From Actinomycetota bacterium (GTDB lineage: Bacteria; Actinomycetota; Actinomycetes; S36-B12; UBA10799), in assembly GCA_030837395.1 (NCBI GenBank), contig JAUPKO010000532.1:1-6634 (forward strand): a stretch of DNA of 6,634 bases. Reading direction: 5' to 3'. The position numbers were made by a program, and so were the translations under genes. The first letter of the stretch is position 1, and each line of letters begins with the position of its first letter. Positions 5,262 to 6,634 of the stretch are shown here, piece by piece. The notes beneath the pieces are model-generated. The model was given only the letters and a program-made list of their open reading frames with translations. It was not told the origin of the DNA and ran no database searches.

Positions 5262-6634
5262 AATCCATCCGGTCCCACGCCGGCGCGAGATCGCGGGCGA
5301 TGGTGATTTCGTCATTGCTGGTGCCGGCGGGCACCATCGGCCAGACCATCGCGTCGCGGTGGACGTGGAAGTCGATGACCACCGGGGCATCGTTGAGGCC
5401 CATCGCCTTCTCGATCGTCGCGTCGACCTCCTCGGGCGAATCCACGTGGAAACCGTGGCAGCCGTAGGCGTCGGCGAGCTTGACGAAATCGGGGAAGTTG
5501 TGCGAATGCAGGTCGGTGTTGGAGTAGCGCTCGTTGTAGAAGAGCGTCTGCCACTGGCGCACCATGCCCAGGGCGGCGTTGTTGATGATCGCCACCTTGA
5601 TCGGGATGTTGTTGATGGTGCAGGTGGCGAGCTCCTGGTTGGTCATCTGGAAGCAACCGTCACCATCGATGGCCCAGACGGTCGCGTCAGGCCGACCCAC
5701 CTTGGCGCCCATCGCAGCAGGCACCGAGTAGCCCATGGTGCCCAGGCCACCGGAGTTCAGCCAGGTGCCGGGGTTCTCGTACTCGATGAATTGGGCCGCC
5801 CACATCTGGTGCTGGCCGACCCCGGAGGCGAAGAGCGTCTCCGGACCGGAGATCTTGCCCAGCCGCTCGATCACATACTGCGGGGACAGTGTGCCGTCGT
5901 CGGGCAAGTCGTACCCCAGCGGGAAGCGGTCGGACAGGTCGTCCAGGGTGCGCCACCACCCGCCGTAGTCGCCCACATGGCCAGCCTCGTGCTCGGCCGC
6001 GATCGCGTCGATCAGCTCGGCCATGACAAGTCGAGCGTCACCGACGATCGGCACGTCCACGCGACGGTTCTTGCCGATCTCGGCCGGGTCGACGTCGGCG
6101 TGGATTACTTTGGCTTTCGGCGCGAACGAGTCGAGTTTGCCCGTGACACGGTCGTCGAAGCGGGTGCCGATGGCGATGAGTAGGTCGGACATTTGCAGTG
6201 CTGCGACTGCCGGCACCGTGCCATGCATGCCGGGCATGCCCAGGTGCTGGCGGTGGCTGTCCGGGAAAGCGCCGCGGGCCATGAGGGTGGTGACCACGGG
6301 GATGCCGGTCATCTCGGCCAGTTGGAGGAGTTGCGAGGACCCTCGCGAGCGGATCACACCGCCGCCGATGTAGAGCACCGGCTTGCGTGACTCCATGATG
6401 AGGCGGGCGGCGTCGCGGATCTGCCGGGAGTGAGGCTTGATCGTCGGCTTGTAGCCTGGCATGTCGATGCCGCGGGGCCATGCGAACGTCGTCGGCGATT
6501 GCAGCGCATCCTTGCTGATATCCACCAGTACCGGACCGGGGCGGCCGGTCTCGGCCAGGTGGAACGCCTCCTTGATCGCCCGCGGGATGTCCGCCGGATC
6601 GGTTATGAGGAAGTTGTGCTTGGTGATGGGCTGG
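5260..6634 (-). CDS. ilvB: Acetolactate synthase large (catalytic) subunit, 5' end cut by window edge
   Basis: IlvB is the thiamine diphosphate-, FAD- and Mg-dependent enzyme that condenses two pyruvates to acetolactate, or pyruvate with 2-oxobutyrate, in valine, leucine and isoleucine synthesis. The 457 visible residues start at QPITKHNFLITDPADIPRAI and stay in frame to the right edge, so about 140-180 N-terminal residues, including the catalytic Glu, are outside. Visible family marks are GRPGPVLVDISKDALQ, the central FAD-contacting domain with IGTRFDDRVTGK, ASGVGQHQMWAAQ, and GGLGTMGYSVPAAMGAK. The thiamine diphosphate motif GDG-X24-NN lies near 5664-5578. MVRQWQ follows, whose Trp corresponds to the herbicide-site Trp574 of the Arabidopsis enzyme. 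The GTG at 6525 is an internal Val codon, not the start. The C-terminus ends in PAWDRMD, just before ilvN. Confidence 0.97.
   Translation of the reverse strand, partial: QPITKHNFLITDPADIPRAIKEAFHLAETGRPGPVLVDISKDALQSPTTFAWPRGIDMPGYKPTIKPHSRQIRDAARLIMESRKPVLYIGGGVIRSRGSSQLLQLAEMTGIPVVTTLMARGAFPDSHRQHLGMPGMHGTVPAVAALQMSDLLIAIGTRFDDRVTGKLDSFAPKAKVIHADVDPAEIGKNRRVDVPIVGDARLVMAELIDAIAAEHEAGHVGDYGGWWRTLDDLSDRFPLGYDLPDDGTLSPQYVIERLGKISGPETLFASGVGQHQMWAAQFIEYENPGTWLNSGGLGTMGYSVPAAMGAKVGRPDATVWAIDGDGCFQMTNQELATCTINNIPIKVAIINNAALGMVRQWQTLFYNERYSNTDLHSHNFPDFVKLADAYGCHGFHVDSPEEVDATIEKAMGLNDAPVVIDFHVHRDAMVWPMVPAGTSNDEITIARDLAPAWDRMD

Noticed and set aside
5249..5278. Upstream ATG start of ilvN at 5278
   Set aside because: It overlaps the ilvB end, adds MGPDGLGAPT, which is not part of the ACT domain, and the AGGAG at 5261-5257 is correctly placed for ATG 5248.
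5359..6183. Plus-strand open frame of 274 codons opposite ilvB
   Set aside because: It is a shadow of the strongly conserved ilvB frame; its Val/Asp/Gly/His-rich translation has no recognisable domain.

Overview
The window is high-GC DNA whose housekeeping genes (an IlvB/IlvN acetolactate synthase pair and a MmcQ/YjbR protein) and Streptomyces-like promoter point to an actinobacterium. I cannot name a genus. At its centre is a compact class II lanthipeptide locus: one LanM synthetase with a precursor-peptide gene on each side.

Layout from left to right. Bases 1-303 (minus) hold the N-terminal part of a MmcQ/YjbR-family protein that runs off the left edge. Bases 304-551 are a divergent intergenic region with two inverted repeats and a good promoter (TTGACG-N18-TAGCGT). 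Bases 552-821 (plus) encode the first precursor, called LanA1 here: a Nif11-type leader of about 70 residues ending in GG and a 19-residue Thr/Cys core. Bases 822-977 separate the tail-to-tail lanA1 and lanM genes and contain small stem-loops. Bases 978-4271 (minus) encode a full-length LanM of 1097 residues. Bases 4272-4414 are the divergent lanM/lanA2 control region. Bases 4415-4711 (plus) encode the second precursor, LanA2: a homologous leader, then a core made of two copies of SWGVIxC. Bases 4730-5248 (minus) are ilvN and 5260-6634 (minus) are ilvB, cut by the right edge.

How the genes work together. Both leaders belong to the same Nif11-like family while the cores are unrelated, so the single LanM probably recognises the shared leader and dehydrates and cyclises two different cores. 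The LanM cyclase domain has a CCG zinc motif (Cys-Cys-Cys ligand set) instead of the usual CHG. This is the type found in ProcM-like, substrate-tolerant synthetases, which fits one enzyme serving diverse substrates. No transporter/protease (LanT), immunity or regulator gene is visible, so export and leader removal must be encoded beyond the window or elsewhere in the genome. IlvB and IlvN form acetolactate synthase of branched-chain amino acid synthesis and look unrelated to the peptide locus apart from adjacency. The lanthipeptide genes occupy the place downstream of ilvN where many actinobacteria carry ilvC.
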